Of a stretch of DNA of 51,861 nt, positions 1 to 7,509 are shown piece after piece. The notes below the pieces were generated by a model, which was given only the letters and a program-made list of their open reading frames with translations, did no database searches and was not told the DNA's origin. Source of the stretch: Hyphomonadaceae bacterium (GTDB taxonomy: Bacteria > Pseudomonadota > Alphaproteobacteria > Caulobacterales > Aquidulcibacteraceae); the NCBI GenBank assembly GCA_022841905.1, contig JALHQO010000015.1, positions 1 through 51,861 on the forward strand, given 5' to 3'. The first letter of the stretch is position 1; every line of letters starts with the position of its first letter. Both the position numbers and the translations under genes were made by a program.

Positions 1-477
1 GCGCCGACCTTGCCGCCGCCCGCCGCGCGCACGCCGCCGCCCGCGACTGTGACCCCGGCGCCTGCGCCCGCACTCGTGGTTCCGCCGCAAGCACAACCGG
101 TCGCGCCGCCGAGCGCACCAGTGACGACCGCGCCGCCGCCGCGTGCAACGCCGGTGACGCCGCCGCCAGCTGGCGCGCCGACCCCATCAACGCCGACACG
201 CGCGCCGGTGCTGACGCCGCAGACCTCCGGCGACGACATCGTGGTGCCTGGTCAGCGCGAGCAACAAGTGCTGCCGCCGAACGGCGATCCGCGCTCGAAC
301 TCAGAGCGCATGGAAGATATTCGCTCGTGGGATCAATGCGTCACGCGCGTTCAGGCCGCTTACGAGCGTGACCCGATGCGTCCGCAATTGGACTCGCCGG
401 AAGAGTATTGCTCACGCTCGCTCGGCATGTCGAACCGCAACGCCATCCCGATCAGCCGGCAGGAGCGGCGGCGCTAG
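1..477 (+). CDS. Proline-rich hypothetical protein (5' end outside window)
   Basis: The frame is open from the first base, so the true start lies upstream; a TTG at position 10 is in frame but has nothing to support it as a start. The first two thirds of the visible protein is almost only Pro, Ala, Thr and Val, as in a periplasmic or envelope-spanning linker. A conserved-looking stretch follows, with the motif DDIVVPGQRE and then a small C-terminal domain holding two cysteines (WDQCV and EEYCSRSLGM) that could form a disulfide. I do not recognise the family. The IVVPGQR motif resembles the N-terminal motif of many TonB-dependent receptors of this group, but no barrel is present here. The stop overlaps the stop of the convergent zincin gene. 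The coding call is fairly safe; the function is unknown. Confidence 0.6.
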   Translation, partial: APTLPPPAARTPPPATVTPAPAPALVVPPQAQPVAPPSAPVTTAPPPRATPVTPPPAGAPTPSTPTRAPVLTPQTSGDDIVVPGQREQQVLPPNGDPRSNSERMEDIRSWDQCVTRVQAAYERDPMRPQLDSPEEYCSRSLGMSNRNAIPISRQERRR

Positions 478-869
478 TCTGCTTCTTCCAGCAGCGCGTC
501 CATGGCTTCGTCGCTGAGGCCGAAATGGTGGCCGATCTCGTGGACGAGGACGTGTGAGACGAGTTCCGCCAGCGTGACGTCGCCGCGCTCGATCCATTCG
601 TCGAGAATAGCGCGGCGATAGAGGAAGACGATCGCCGGCTGCGGCGCGGGGTCCATGATCGACGCCTGGGTGAGATCGACGCCCTGGTAGAGGCCGGACA
701 GCTCAAACGGGTCCTCGATGCCGAGGTCCGCCAGCACCTCTTCGTCGGCGAAATCCTCGATCCGGATCAGCACATCGCCGGCCATGGCGCGGAAAGCGCC
801 GGGCATCGCCGCCCAGGCAGCGCGGGCGAGGCGGTCGAGATCGTCGATGGAGGGGGCGGCCTGGATCAT
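474..869 (-). CDS. Small zincin-type metallopeptidase family protein
   Basis: A 131-residue protein with the zinc-protease motif HEIGHHFGLSDEAM near its C-terminus. This is the hallmark of the short 'metallopeptidase family protein' group (Zincin_1, PF06262), which is usually 110-140 residues long. The HExxH histidines and the second-shell HFGLSDE stretch are intact, so metal binding is plausible. No signal peptide or membrane segment is visible, so it should be cytoplasmic. The physiological substrate of this family is not established. The ATG at 867-869 begins MIQAAPSIDDLDRLAR. It is transcribed divergently from the ferritin-like gene, with about 160 bases between the two starts, and converges on the Pro-rich gene with a 3-base overlap. 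Confidence 0.8.
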   Translation of the reverse strand: MIQAAPSIDDLDRLARAAWAAMPGAFRAMAGDVLIRIEDFADEEVLADLGIEDPFELSGLYQGVDLTQASIMDPAPQPAIVFLYRRAILDEWIERGDVTLAELVSHVLVHEIGHHFGLSDEAMDALLEEAD

Positions 870-941
870 GATCCCCTGGATATGGGCTAGGGGCGATGAA
901 AAGGTTAGCGTGACAGTAAGTTGACGCCTCCGTCATTTTTC

Positions 942-970
942 TTGAAACGACCCGCCCCTTCGGCTAGTGT
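942..970 (+). promoter_or_regulatory. Candidate sigma-70 promoter for the ferritin-like gene
   Basis: TTGAAA at 942-947 and TAGTGT at 965-970 are separated by 17 bases. They lie about 62 bases ahead of the chosen start codon at 1032. A perfect 6-bp hairpin (GGCCGC at 989-994 with GCGGCC at 1003-1008) would sit in the leader. The hexamers are only partial matches to consensus. Confidence 0.4.
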
Positions 971-1031
971 GGGAAAATCCAGAACACTGGCCGCCGTTGA
1001 ATGCGGCCGAACCCCCGGGAGAGACGACGCG

Positions 1032-2192
1032 ATGGCAGACTCCGCCGCTCCAATCCGCCAGATCACCAAAGACGAAGTCTATGATGCCGTGGCGCCCACC
1101 GATTTCAGCGCCATGCTCGAGATCGATCGCCACCTCAACCGCTCGACCGCGTTCGATAAGATCATCTCGGCGACCCACGATCACTTCTGGGATCCGCTCG
1201 ACAAGAAGTACATCGACTTCAACGACGACTTCGATCCGGACACCACCGACTTCATCCCGGACCATATGATCCCGGCGCTGATGACGGATTATGTGTCAGA
1301 GTACTTCGCCGATAAGCCGGCTGAGCGCATCCGCTTCAAGAGCCAGGTCGGCCGTTGGGTGATGAGCTCGATCCTGCACGGCGAGCAGGGCGCGCTCAAT
1401 CTTTCCGCTTCGCTCTGCCACGTGCTGCGCGATCCGGGCGCGCAAGAATACGCCGCCAACCAAACGCGCGAAGAGGGCCGTCACGTCACGGCGTTCGCGA
1501 AGTACATCATCGCGCGATGGGGCACGCCGCTGCCGTGCGGCACCGTGCTTGCGGGTTTGCTGCAAGAGATCGTGCACGCGCCGGAGGTCTATAAAAAGAT
1601 CATCGGCATGCAGATGCTGGTTGAAGGCCTCGCCATGGGCGCGTTCGCGACCATCTTCAAAGAGTGGGACGATCCGCTGGCGAAGAAGCTGACCCAGCTC
1701 GTCATGACCGACGAAGCCTTCCACCATAAGTTCGGGAAGATCTGGGCTGATCGCACCATCCCGAAGCTCTCGAAGGAAGAACACGAGATCGTCGAGAACT
1801 GGGCCGCGCATTGCTTCCAGACGCTGCTCTTCAATCTCGTCGCGCCGCACCAGATGACGGCGATCTTCGCTGAATTCGGCCTGGACCCGGACAAGGTCAT
1901 GGCCGGCTTCCAGGAAGTCGCCACCGACGAAGCGCGCCGCGAGCACATGAAGGAAGGCACCAACATCTTCCGCGTGCTGGTGAAAACGCTGTGGAACGCC
2001 GGCATCATCACCGAGCGCACCGCCGGCTTCTACGCCACCTACGTGAACTTCGAAGAGTTCAAAGCCGAAGGCGAAGAGATGGTCGGCGACGCGATCGCCG
2101 ATGAAGGCATCGCCTATCTGAAGACGATCAATTTCGGCATCAATACCGGCGCGCTGAACGACGTGAAAGCGGCGGCGATTGCGGCTGAGTAA
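1032..2192 (+). CDS. Ferritin-like diiron carboxylate protein
   Basis: A 386-residue, largely helical protein with the carboxylate/histidine pattern of the ferritin-like/RNR-R2 superfamily. The visible pieces are HGEQGALNLSASLCH, TREEGRHVTAFAKYI, EGLAMGAF and DEAFHHKFGKIW, that is E...EExxH...E...DExxH, which should hold a di-iron centre. Members catalyse oxygen-dependent oxidations (desaturation, hydroxylation, N-oxygenation), but the substrate of this one cannot be read from sequence. The start at 1032 (MADSAAPIRQ) is preferred to the upstream in-frame codon at 921 because GGGAGAG lies just ahead of it and residues before it look non-coding. No signal peptide is seen. It stands alone between its own promoter and a strong terminator, so it is probably monocistronic. 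Confidence 0.75.
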   Translation: MADSAAPIRQITKDEVYDAVAPTDFSAMLEIDRHLNRSTAFDKIISATHDHFWDPLDKKYIDFNDDFDPDTTDFIPDHMIPALMTDYVSEYFADKPAERIRFKSQVGRWVMSSILHGEQGALNLSASLCHVLRDPGAQEYAANQTREEGRHVTAFAKYIIARWGTPLPCGTVLAGLLQEIVHAPEVYKKIIGMQMLVEGLAMGAFATIFKEWDDPLAKKLTQLVMTDEAFHHKFGKIWADRTIPKLSKEEHEIVENWAAHCFQTLLFNLVAPHQMTAIFAEFGLDPDKVMAGFQEVATDEARREHMKEGTNIFRVLVKTLWNAGIITERTAGFYATYVNFEEFKAEGEEMVGDAIADEGIAYLKTINFGINTGALNDVKAAAIAAE

Positions 2193-2214
2193 GAGCTGAG
2201 CACAGAGCTAACGG

Positions 2215-2247
2215 AAACGCCTCGCGCAAGCGGGGCGTTTTTGTTTT
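2215..2247 (+). terminator. Rho-independent terminator after the ferritin-like gene
   Basis: Stem 2215-2225 pairs with 2230-2240 through 11 positions (one G-T wobble) around a GCAA tetraloop. It is followed by a TTTTTGTTTT tract. It lies 22 bases after the stop codon at 2192. Confidence 0.85.
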
Positions 2248-2304
2248 GGCGCGCTCGCCACAAAAATTAACGCCGCCTTTAGAGCGGGTCGGCTGAATTG
2301 GCGT

Positions 2305-3345
2305 ATGGCCGACGATCTGTCTCTGTTTCGTGGTGAGCCCGGCGTCGAGCGCGCCCGCGACATCATCGAGCGCATGCGCGCCCATGGCGTGCCGCCGACG
2401 CCGGCCAATTATGAAATCTGGGCGACGCACGTGACGGGCCTGCGGCCCGAGCTCAGCCGCGAAATCGAAGAGCGGCTCGGCGGCGGCGAGGCGCTGAGCG
2501 ACGACGTCAACGCCGATCTGTTCGAGCGCTATTTCGCCAATACGCGGCTTTCGGTGCAAATTCTCGAGACCAGCCAGTCGATCGCGCGCGATCTCGGCGC
2601 TTCGGTGTCCTCGCTGCGTGGCGCGGGCGCGCGCGCTGGCGCCTATGCCGACGTGCTGCAGGTCGCCGCGAAAAGCTTCGACGGCGGCGCCAACGCCGTG
2701 CTGCTTTCGCATCTGAAAACCGCGACCGATGGGATGGTCGAGCACAGCTTGCGTATGGCCGAGCAGCTGGAGGCGTCGTCGCAACAGGTTGAAGCGCTGA
2801 AATCGGCGCTGGAAAGCATCAAGGTCGAGGCGCTGACGGACGGCGTCACCGGCCTCGCCAATCGGCGCATGTTCGATGAGACTTTGGAGCGGCGCATGCG
2901 CGACGCCGCCGAGGGCGGCGCCGATCTGTGCGTGCTGCTGATCGACGCCGACCATTACGGGCGGCTCTGCCGCAACTGGGGCGATGCGCTCGGCGATCAG
3001 GTATTGCGCTATATCGCGGCGGTGCTGCAAGGCCACGCACAGGGCGACATGACGCCGGCGCGCCTCGCCGCGGATGACTTCGCGCTGATCATGCCGCGTA
3101 CCAATCTCGCTCTCGCCGAAGCTTTGGCCACGCGCGTGAACCGCGCCACCAAATCGAAGCGCTTGTCGGTGAAATCGAGCGGCGATCAGATCGCGGAGCT
3201 TACCGTTTCAGTCGGCATCGCCGCCTATCGCGCGGGCGAAAGCGTCGACGAACTCTTGAGCCGCGCCCGCAAATGCTTGCTCGCGGCGAAAGCCGGCGGC
3301 CGCGATCGCATCGTGACGGAACGCCAGCTGCCCCGCGTGGCGTGA
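2305..3345 (+). CDS. GGDEF-family protein with degenerate AADDF signature
   Basis: 346 residues. Residues 1-165 form a helical N-terminal domain (NYEIWATHVTG at about 35-45, then a likely coiled coil at about 140-175). A GGDEF-fold domain follows from about 172 to 340 (LTDGVTGLANRRMFDE, then LLIDADHYGRL with GDALGDQVLRYIA). The signature loop, normally GG(D/E)EF, reads A-A-D-D-F at 255-259, so both glycines that hold GTP and the usual glutamate are lost. The DxD-type metal aspartates at 214 and 216 remain. On family knowledge this predicts loss of cyclic-di-GMP synthesis, leaving a GTP- or protein-binding role. No transmembrane segment is visible. No clear Shine-Dalgarno precedes the ATG. The gene ends 8 bases before the convergent VOC gene. 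Confidence 0.85.
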   Translation: MADDLSLFRGEPGVERARDIIERMRAHGVPPTPANYEIWATHVTGLRPELSREIEERLGGGEALSDDVNADLFERYFANTRLSVQILETSQSIARDLGASVSSLRGAGARAGAYADVLQVAAKSFDGGANAVLLSHLKTATDGMVEHSLRMAEQLEASSQQVEALKSALESIKVEALTDGVTGLANRRMFDETLERRMRDAAEGGADLCVLLIDADHYGRLCRNWGDALGDQVLRYIAAVLQGHAQGDMTPARLAADDFALIMPRTNLALAEALATRVNRATKSKRLSVKSSGDQIAELTVSVGIAAYRAGESVDELLSRARKCLLAAKAGGRDRIVTERQLPRVA

Positions 3346-3352
3346 GCTTGCG

Positions 3353-3808
3353 CTAACCCACCGGCGTGAGCGGCGCGTCTTTGATGCGATCGAGATTGCC
3401 GCTGCCGGGGATGAAGACGCCTTCGATGCGAATGCCATCGGGGTCTTCGAACAGCACTGAGTAATAGCCCGGCGCCCAGGGGCCGTCTTCCGGCGCGCGG
3501 ACAATGTGCGCGCCGAAATCGCGCATCGACGCATGCAGCGCGTCGATGTCTTCGCGCGAGCGCAGGCGGAAGCAGAAATGATGCAGGCCGATGCGCCATT
3601 GATCGAACGGCGTGTCTTGGTGTTCGGGCGCGGCCGAGCGGATCAGCACGCCGGTGCGCGCGCCGATGCAATAGAAGACGAGCCCTGGCGCATCATACTG
3701 AATCGCCATGCCGAAGGTTTCGACGAGCAGGCGATGATAGAACGGGCGCGATGCGTCGACGTCGCGGACAGTGAGCTGGATGTGGGCGATGCCGTTTGGG
3801 GAGATCAT
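3353..3808 (-). CDS. VOC/glyoxalase-fold family protein
   Basis: A 151-residue protein covering one complete vicinal-oxygen-chelate unit with two beta-alpha-beta-beta-beta modules. The first module has IAHIQLTVRDVDASRPFYHRL and the second RIGLHHFCFRLRSREDID, ending in FEDPDGIRIEGVFIPG. Metal ligands are plausible at His9 (IAHIQ), at a histidine of the GLHH motif and at Glu in RIEGVF. VOC proteins include glyoxalases, extradiol dioxygenases and antibiotic-resistance proteins; nothing here fixes the substrate. No signal peptide. It is convergent with the GGDEF gene and divergent from the unknown gene at 3923. Confidence 0.85.
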   Translation of the reverse strand: MISPNGIAHIQLTVRDVDASRPFYHRLLVETFGMAIQYDAPGLVFYCIGARTGVLIRSAAPEHQDTPFDQWRIGLHHFCFRLRSREDIDALHASMRDFGAHIVRAPEDGPWAPGYYSVLFEDPDGIRIEGVFIPGSGNLDRIKDAPLTPVG

Positions 3809-3899
3809 GGGGTGGGCTCGAAAGCGACGCTAAGTGATTCAATAGACTCAACTTTAGATTCCATTTTCATAAATCGTTAAGCATCGCAACGGAGAGTGT

Positions 3900-3920
3900 G
3901 ACTCTACGGAAAGAAGAGTC
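3900..3920 (+). promoter_or_regulatory. Leader hairpin enclosing the ribosome binding site
   Basis: GACTCT (3900-3905) and AGAGTC (3915-3920) are perfect inverted arms around a 9-base loop, ending 2 bases before the ATG at 3923. The purine-rich GGAAAGAAGAG that must serve as Shine-Dalgarno lies in the loop and 3' arm. The surrounding 3831-3922 stretch is clearly more AT-rich than its neighbours. A role in translation control or as an operator is inference. Confidence 0.4.
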
Positions 3921-3922
3921 AT

Positions 3923-4501
3923 ATGAATCCCTTACACCTCGACGCGACCCAAATTCACGCCGCCAAACTGGTCGATCTGGCCGCGGGCACTTTAGTGATG
4001 GTGCCGACCGAAGCCACGTCCGCAGCCGGCCCCTTCTGGGCGCTTAGGTTTAACGCCGAAAAGGAGGATGGCGAAGTACGCGGCATCATCTGGTTGAACG
4101 GCGTTCCTTGGCATGGTCCCGAACCATCGTTCTATGGCATGCCGCTCGATGGCACGGGGTGGGAGGGGATGAGCGGAATCGCGTGTGCCCTCGCGCACAT
4201 CGAGATCGACATGAGTTCGGGTGCCGGTCGAGCGGCGCGTGAAATGCGCTGGGACCAAGCCGCAGGGTATATCGCGGTAGGTTCGCGGGGAACGTTTTTG
4301 ATTGGCGAGAAGTCGAAGCGCGAGTCGATGTGGGGCGCGCACTACGCGATCGACGTTTCGGCATGGAGCGAAGTAGATGATGCGTATCGCGATGCGCCCG
4401 TCGAATGGTTTAGTCGCTGGAGCATTTTGGTTGAAACCAAGCGCGGTGCGGTGATGATGCCTTTCGAGGCCCGCAGCAGGGGCCCGGCGCGCGGCACCTA
4501 G
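3923..4501 (+). CDS. Hypothetical protein, 192 aa
   Basis: I do not recognise this protein. It is 192 residues, without signal peptide or membrane helix, and rich in Trp and Gly (GPFWALRF, IIWLNGVPWHGPEPSFYG, GTGWEGMSG, ESMWGAHYAIDVSAWSEVDD, VEWFSRWSILVETKRG). The pattern suggests a compact beta-rich soluble domain. It uses TTA leucine codons that the neighbours avoid and sits behind an AT-rich leader, so it may be an accessory gene. The start at 3923 is supported by the purine-rich GGAAAGAAGAG just upstream. It is followed 48 bases later by the helicase gene on the same strand, without obvious functional link. Confidence 0.65.
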   Translation: MNPLHLDATQIHAAKLVDLAAGTLVMVPTEATSAAGPFWALRFNAEKEDGEVRGIIWLNGVPWHGPEPSFYGMPLDGTGWEGMSGIACALAHIEIDMSSGAGRAAREMRWDQAAGYIAVGSRGTFLIGEKSKRESMWGAHYAIDVSAWSEVDDAYRDAPVEWFSRWSILVETKRGAVMMPFEARSRGPARGT

Positions 4502-4549
4502 TACACGCCCCGCGTTGCGAACAAAGACGAAACACGTCAGCCTCGGCGC

Positions 4550-6565
4550 ATGTCGCGAATCATCGGCGCAGCTTTTGACGATTTGAACGCGGAGCAGCGG
4601 GCGGCGGTGGAGCATGGGCTGCAGCCTTTGCTTGTCATCGCGGGCGCGGGTTCGGGCAAAACCAAAACTCTGTCGTGCCGCGTCGCGCACCTGGTGGCGC
4701 AGGGGGCTGATCCGTCGCGGATTCTGTTGCTGACGTTTTCGCGGCGCGCGGCGAGTGAGATGATTGCGCGCGTCGGCAAGGTGATGGCCGGCGACGTTCG
4801 CATTCCGTGGGCCGGGACGTTTCACGCCATTGGCGCGCGGCTGTTGCGCGAACTGGCGCCGGTGATTGGCATCGATCCCGACTTCACCATCCACGACCGC
4901 AGCGATAGCGCCGATCTGATGGGCATGGTGCGCCAAGAGCTTGGCGTGGCGACGGGCGCGAAGCGCTTTCCGATGAAGGGGACGTGCCTCGCGATTTATT
5001 CGCGCGTCGTGAATGCGGATGAGAGCGTCGCCGACGCGCTCGCGGCGGCGTTTCCGTGGTGCCGTGAATGGGAAGCGGAGCTGAAGCGGCTGTTCGCGGC
5101 GTATGTAGAAGCCAAGCAAAAGCAGAACGTGCTCGATTATGACGATCTGCTTTGGCTCTGGGCCGAGGCGATGAACGAGCCGGCATTGGCGCGCGAGGTC
5201 GGCGCGCGCTTCGATCACGTGCTGGTCGATGAGTATCAGGACACCAACAAGCTACAGGCGCGCATTCTGCTGGCGATGAAGCCGGATGGGCAGGGCGTGA
5301 CGGTGGTCGGCGACGATGCGCAGTCGATCTATTCGTTCCGCGCCGCCGACATCCGCAACATTCTGGAGTTTCCCAAGGCGTTCACGCCGGAAGCGCGGCT
5401 GGTGACGCTGGAGCAGAATTATCGCTCGACGGCGCCGATCCTTGCCGCTTCGAATGCGGTGATCGATTTGGCGCAGGAGCGCTTCACCAAGAATTTGCGC
5501 ACGACACGCGGCGGCGGCGGCGCGCCGAAATTGGTCAGCGTGCGCGATGAGGCGGCGCAGGCGTGCTACATCGCCGAGAGCGTGCTGGAAGCGCGCGAGC
5601 GTGGCGTGGCGCTGACGAGCCAAGCGATCCTCTTCCGCGCGGCGGACTTTTCGGCGCCGGTCGAGTTGGAGTTAGCCAAGCGCGACATACCGTTCGTGAA
5701 GTTCGGCGGCCTCAAATTTCTCGAAGCCGCGCACGTGAAAGACTTTCTAGCGATCCTGCGCTGGGCGCAGAATGGCGGCGATCGCATCGCCGGCTTCCGC
5801 ACCTTGCAACTTGTGCCGGGCGTCGGCCCGGCGCGTGCGGCGCGGATTTTGGACGCGATCGATGAGACGGGCGCTTACGGTGTCGTGCGCAACACAGCGC
5901 CGCCGGCGGGCGCAGGCGAGGCGTGGGACGCGCTGAAAGCCATGCTCGGCGATTTGCGCGGCGCGATGTGGCCGGGCGATCTCGATCTGGCGGCGCGCTG
6001 GTATGGGCCGATGATGAACGAGCGATATGAGGATGCGCGCGTGCGCACCGGCGACATCGAACAGATGCAACGCATCGGCGCGACGTTCGCTTCGCGCACC
6101 AGCTTCCTCACCGAACTGACGCTTGATCCGCCGAATTCGACCAGCGACGAGAGCGGCCCGGCATTCAAGGACGACGATTATCTCATCCTCTCCACCATCC
6201 ACTCCGCCAAAGGCCAAGAGTGGAAGAACGTCTTCGTGCTCAACGTCGTCGACGGCTGCATGCCGTCCGATCTGGGCGCGGGGTCGTCGGCGGAGCTGGA
6301 GGAGGAGCGGCGTTTGCTCTACGTGGCGATGACGCGCGCAAAGGATGAGCTGCATCTTATCACGCCGCAGCGTTTCTATCACACGCAGCAGGGCAAGGGC
6401 GGCGACAAGCACGCCTATGCCATCCGCTCGCGCTTTCTGCCGAGCGATATTCTGCCGAAGTTCGAGCAGACGGCGTGGGCGCCTGGGCGCGACGATGGCG
6501 AGCACACGCGCGGGCCGTTGCCGACCATCGATCTCGCCGCGAAAGCGCGCAGCCGGTTCGGCTAA
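4550..6565 (+). CDS. UvrD/PcrA/Rep-type ATP-dependent DNA helicase
   Basis: A 671-residue superfamily 1A helicase with all standard motifs. Q-motif NAEQRAAVEHG is at about 13-23, Walker A GAGSGKT at 32-38, motif II DEYQD at 227-231, motif III VVGDDAQSIYSFRAAD, motif IV LEQNYRS, motif V STIHSAKGQEWKNVFV and motif VI RLLYVAMTRAKDELHL. Motif II reads DEYQD rather than the commoner DExQD with F, which is within family range. Such enzymes move 3' to 5' on single-stranded DNA in repair and replication restart. The length is shorter than typical UvrD (about 720) and it lacks the C-terminal Tudor-like extension of PcrA/UvrD, so it is closer to Rep-like or a second paralogue. The last 4 bases overlap the convergent DUF1295 gene. 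Confidence 0.92.
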   Translation: MSRIIGAAFDDLNAEQRAAVEHGLQPLLVIAGAGSGKTKTLSCRVAHLVAQGADPSRILLLTFSRRAASEMIARVGKVMAGDVRIPWAGTFHAIGARLLRELAPVIGIDPDFTIHDRSDSADLMGMVRQELGVATGAKRFPMKGTCLAIYSRVVNADESVADALAAAFPWCREWEAELKRLFAAYVEAKQKQNVLDYDDLLWLWAEAMNEPALAREVGARFDHVLVDEYQDTNKLQARILLAMKPDGQGVTVVGDDAQSIYSFRAADIRNILEFPKAFTPEARLVTLEQNYRSTAPILAASNAVIDLAQERFTKNLRTTRGGGGAPKLVSVRDEAAQACYIAESVLEARERGVALTSQAILFRAADFSAPVELELAKRDIPFVKFGGLKFLEAAHVKDFLAILRWAQNGGDRIAGFRTLQLVPGVGPARAARILDAIDETGAYGVVRNTAPPAGAGEAWDALKAMLGDLRGAMWPGDLDLAARWYGPMMNERYEDARVRTGDIEQMQRIGATFASRTSFLTELTLDPPNSTSDESGPAFKDDDYLILSTIHSAKGQEWKNVFVLNVVDGCMPSDLGAGSSAELEEERRLLYVAMTRAKDELHLITPQRFYHTQQGKGGDKHAYAIRSRFLPSDILPKFEQTAWAPGRDDGEHTRGPLPTIDLAAKARSRFG

Positions 6566-7359
6566 AGCGCGCGCGGCGGCATGGGGATGAAGCTCGATGT
6601 CCGGGCTTTGTAGGCTTCGTAGTCCGGACGCGTCTTCTTTAAGTGCGGCTCCGTCGTCGGCGCGCCGCTGACATTGGTGAGCAGATACGTGATCAGCAGC
6701 GGGCCGGGGAGGCTCCACCAGCCGAGAGGCGTTTCCAGCGCGACAAAGAAGATGCCCCACCACGCGCAGAGCTCGCCGAAATAATTTGGGTGCCGCGAAT
6801 AGCGCCAGAGGCCGCGGTCCATCACTTTGCCCTTGTTGGCGGCGTTGGCTTTGAACGCGGCGAGTTGTGCGTCGGCGATGGCTTCGTAGAGGATGCCGAA
6901 CGCCGCGAGGCTCGCGCCGAACATTGCCAGCGCGCCAAAGGCGCGCGCGTCGCCGAGCTGACCAAGCTGCGCCGGCAACGCCATGATGATCTGCAGCAGC
7001 ATTTGCGGGCCAAAGACGAATAACAGCGACGTCGTCGCGAAATTCCAGCCACGCTGCTCGCGCGCACGATCGATCATCTTGGCGTAGCGGCGGTCGCGGC
7101 CGTGCTGGCGCCAGCGCCAAAAGAGGAAGAGCCCAAGCCGGAGCCCCCAGGCGCTGGCGAGCAGGGCGACCGCCAGGCCGTGCGTGGTCGGCGTCGCGAC
7201 TTGCGCCCACGTCGTCCAGACCAGCACAAGGACGCCGAGCCCCCACCAGGAATCGATGAAGCTCGGGTCCTGCAGGCGGATGCTCACCAGCCAGAGGACG
7301 AGGAAAAACCCGGCCGAAACAAGCAGATTGATCCCCAAAATGGGCAGTGCTTCCAACAT
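6562..7359 (-). CDS. DUF1295 / steroid 5-alpha-reductase-like membrane protein
   Basis: A 265-residue polytopic membrane protein with about six or seven hydrophobic segments. It ends with the signature RGLWRYSRHPNYFGELCAWW and PHLKKTRPDYEAYKARTSSFIP, typical of DUF1295 proteins related to steroid 5-alpha-reductases and isoprenylcysteine methyltransferases. Such proteins act on lipid-like substrates with NADPH or S-adenosylmethionine; the substrate is unknown. The frame stays open far upstream, but the ATG at 7357-7359 is preceded by AAGGAG, and the protein upstream of it would only be antisense to the ABC gene. It is divergent from the ABC transporter operon, with 150 bases between the starts. 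Confidence 0.88.
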   Translation of the reverse strand: MLEALPILGINLLVSAGFFLVLWLVSIRLQDPSFIDSWWGLGVLVLVWTTWAQVATPTTHGLAVALLASAWGLRLGLFLFWRWRQHGRDRRYAKMIDRAREQRGWNFATTSLLFVFGPQMLLQIIMALPAQLGQLGDARAFGALAMFGASLAAFGILYEAIADAQLAAFKANAANKGKVMDRGLWRYSRHPNYFGELCAWWGIFFVALETPLGWWSLPGPLLITYLLTNVSGAPTTEPHLKKTRPDYEAYKARTSSFIPMPPRAL

Positions 7360-7454
7360 CCGTCGCTCCTTGCCGGCTCTTCTACGCGCGAACCGGGGCA
7401 AAGGCTCCCCCGCGACGGGCGGCAAGCTGGCGGCGACGAATGGGCTGGCATCCA

Positions 7455-7469
7455 TATCGAAAATCGATA
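7455..7469. promoter_or_regulatory. Inverted repeat TATCGA-aaa-TCGATA upstream of ABC operon
   Basis: Perfect 6-bp inverted arms spaced by 3 bases, 40 bases ahead of the ABC ATPase start, in the divergent intergenic region. The size and position suit a dimeric repressor site. The binding protein is unknown. Confidence 0.4.
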
Positions 7470-7476
7470 ATGGTGC

Positions 7477-7493
7477 GCCAAACCCCATTTGGC
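7477..7493. promoter_or_regulatory. Inverted repeat GCCAAA-cccca-TTTGGC before ABC operon start
   Basis: Perfect 6-bp inverted arms with a 5-base spacer. It ends 4 bases before the GAGGA ribosome binding site of the ATPase gene. It could be an operator or an mRNA hairpin limiting access to the ribosome binding site. Confidence 0.35.
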
Positions 7494-7509
7494 CGCCGAG
7501 GACCCTTCC

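Noticed and set aside
3992..5218. 408-codon minus-strand open frame
   Set aside because: Antisense to the unknown protein and to the helicase motifs, and has no domain signal.
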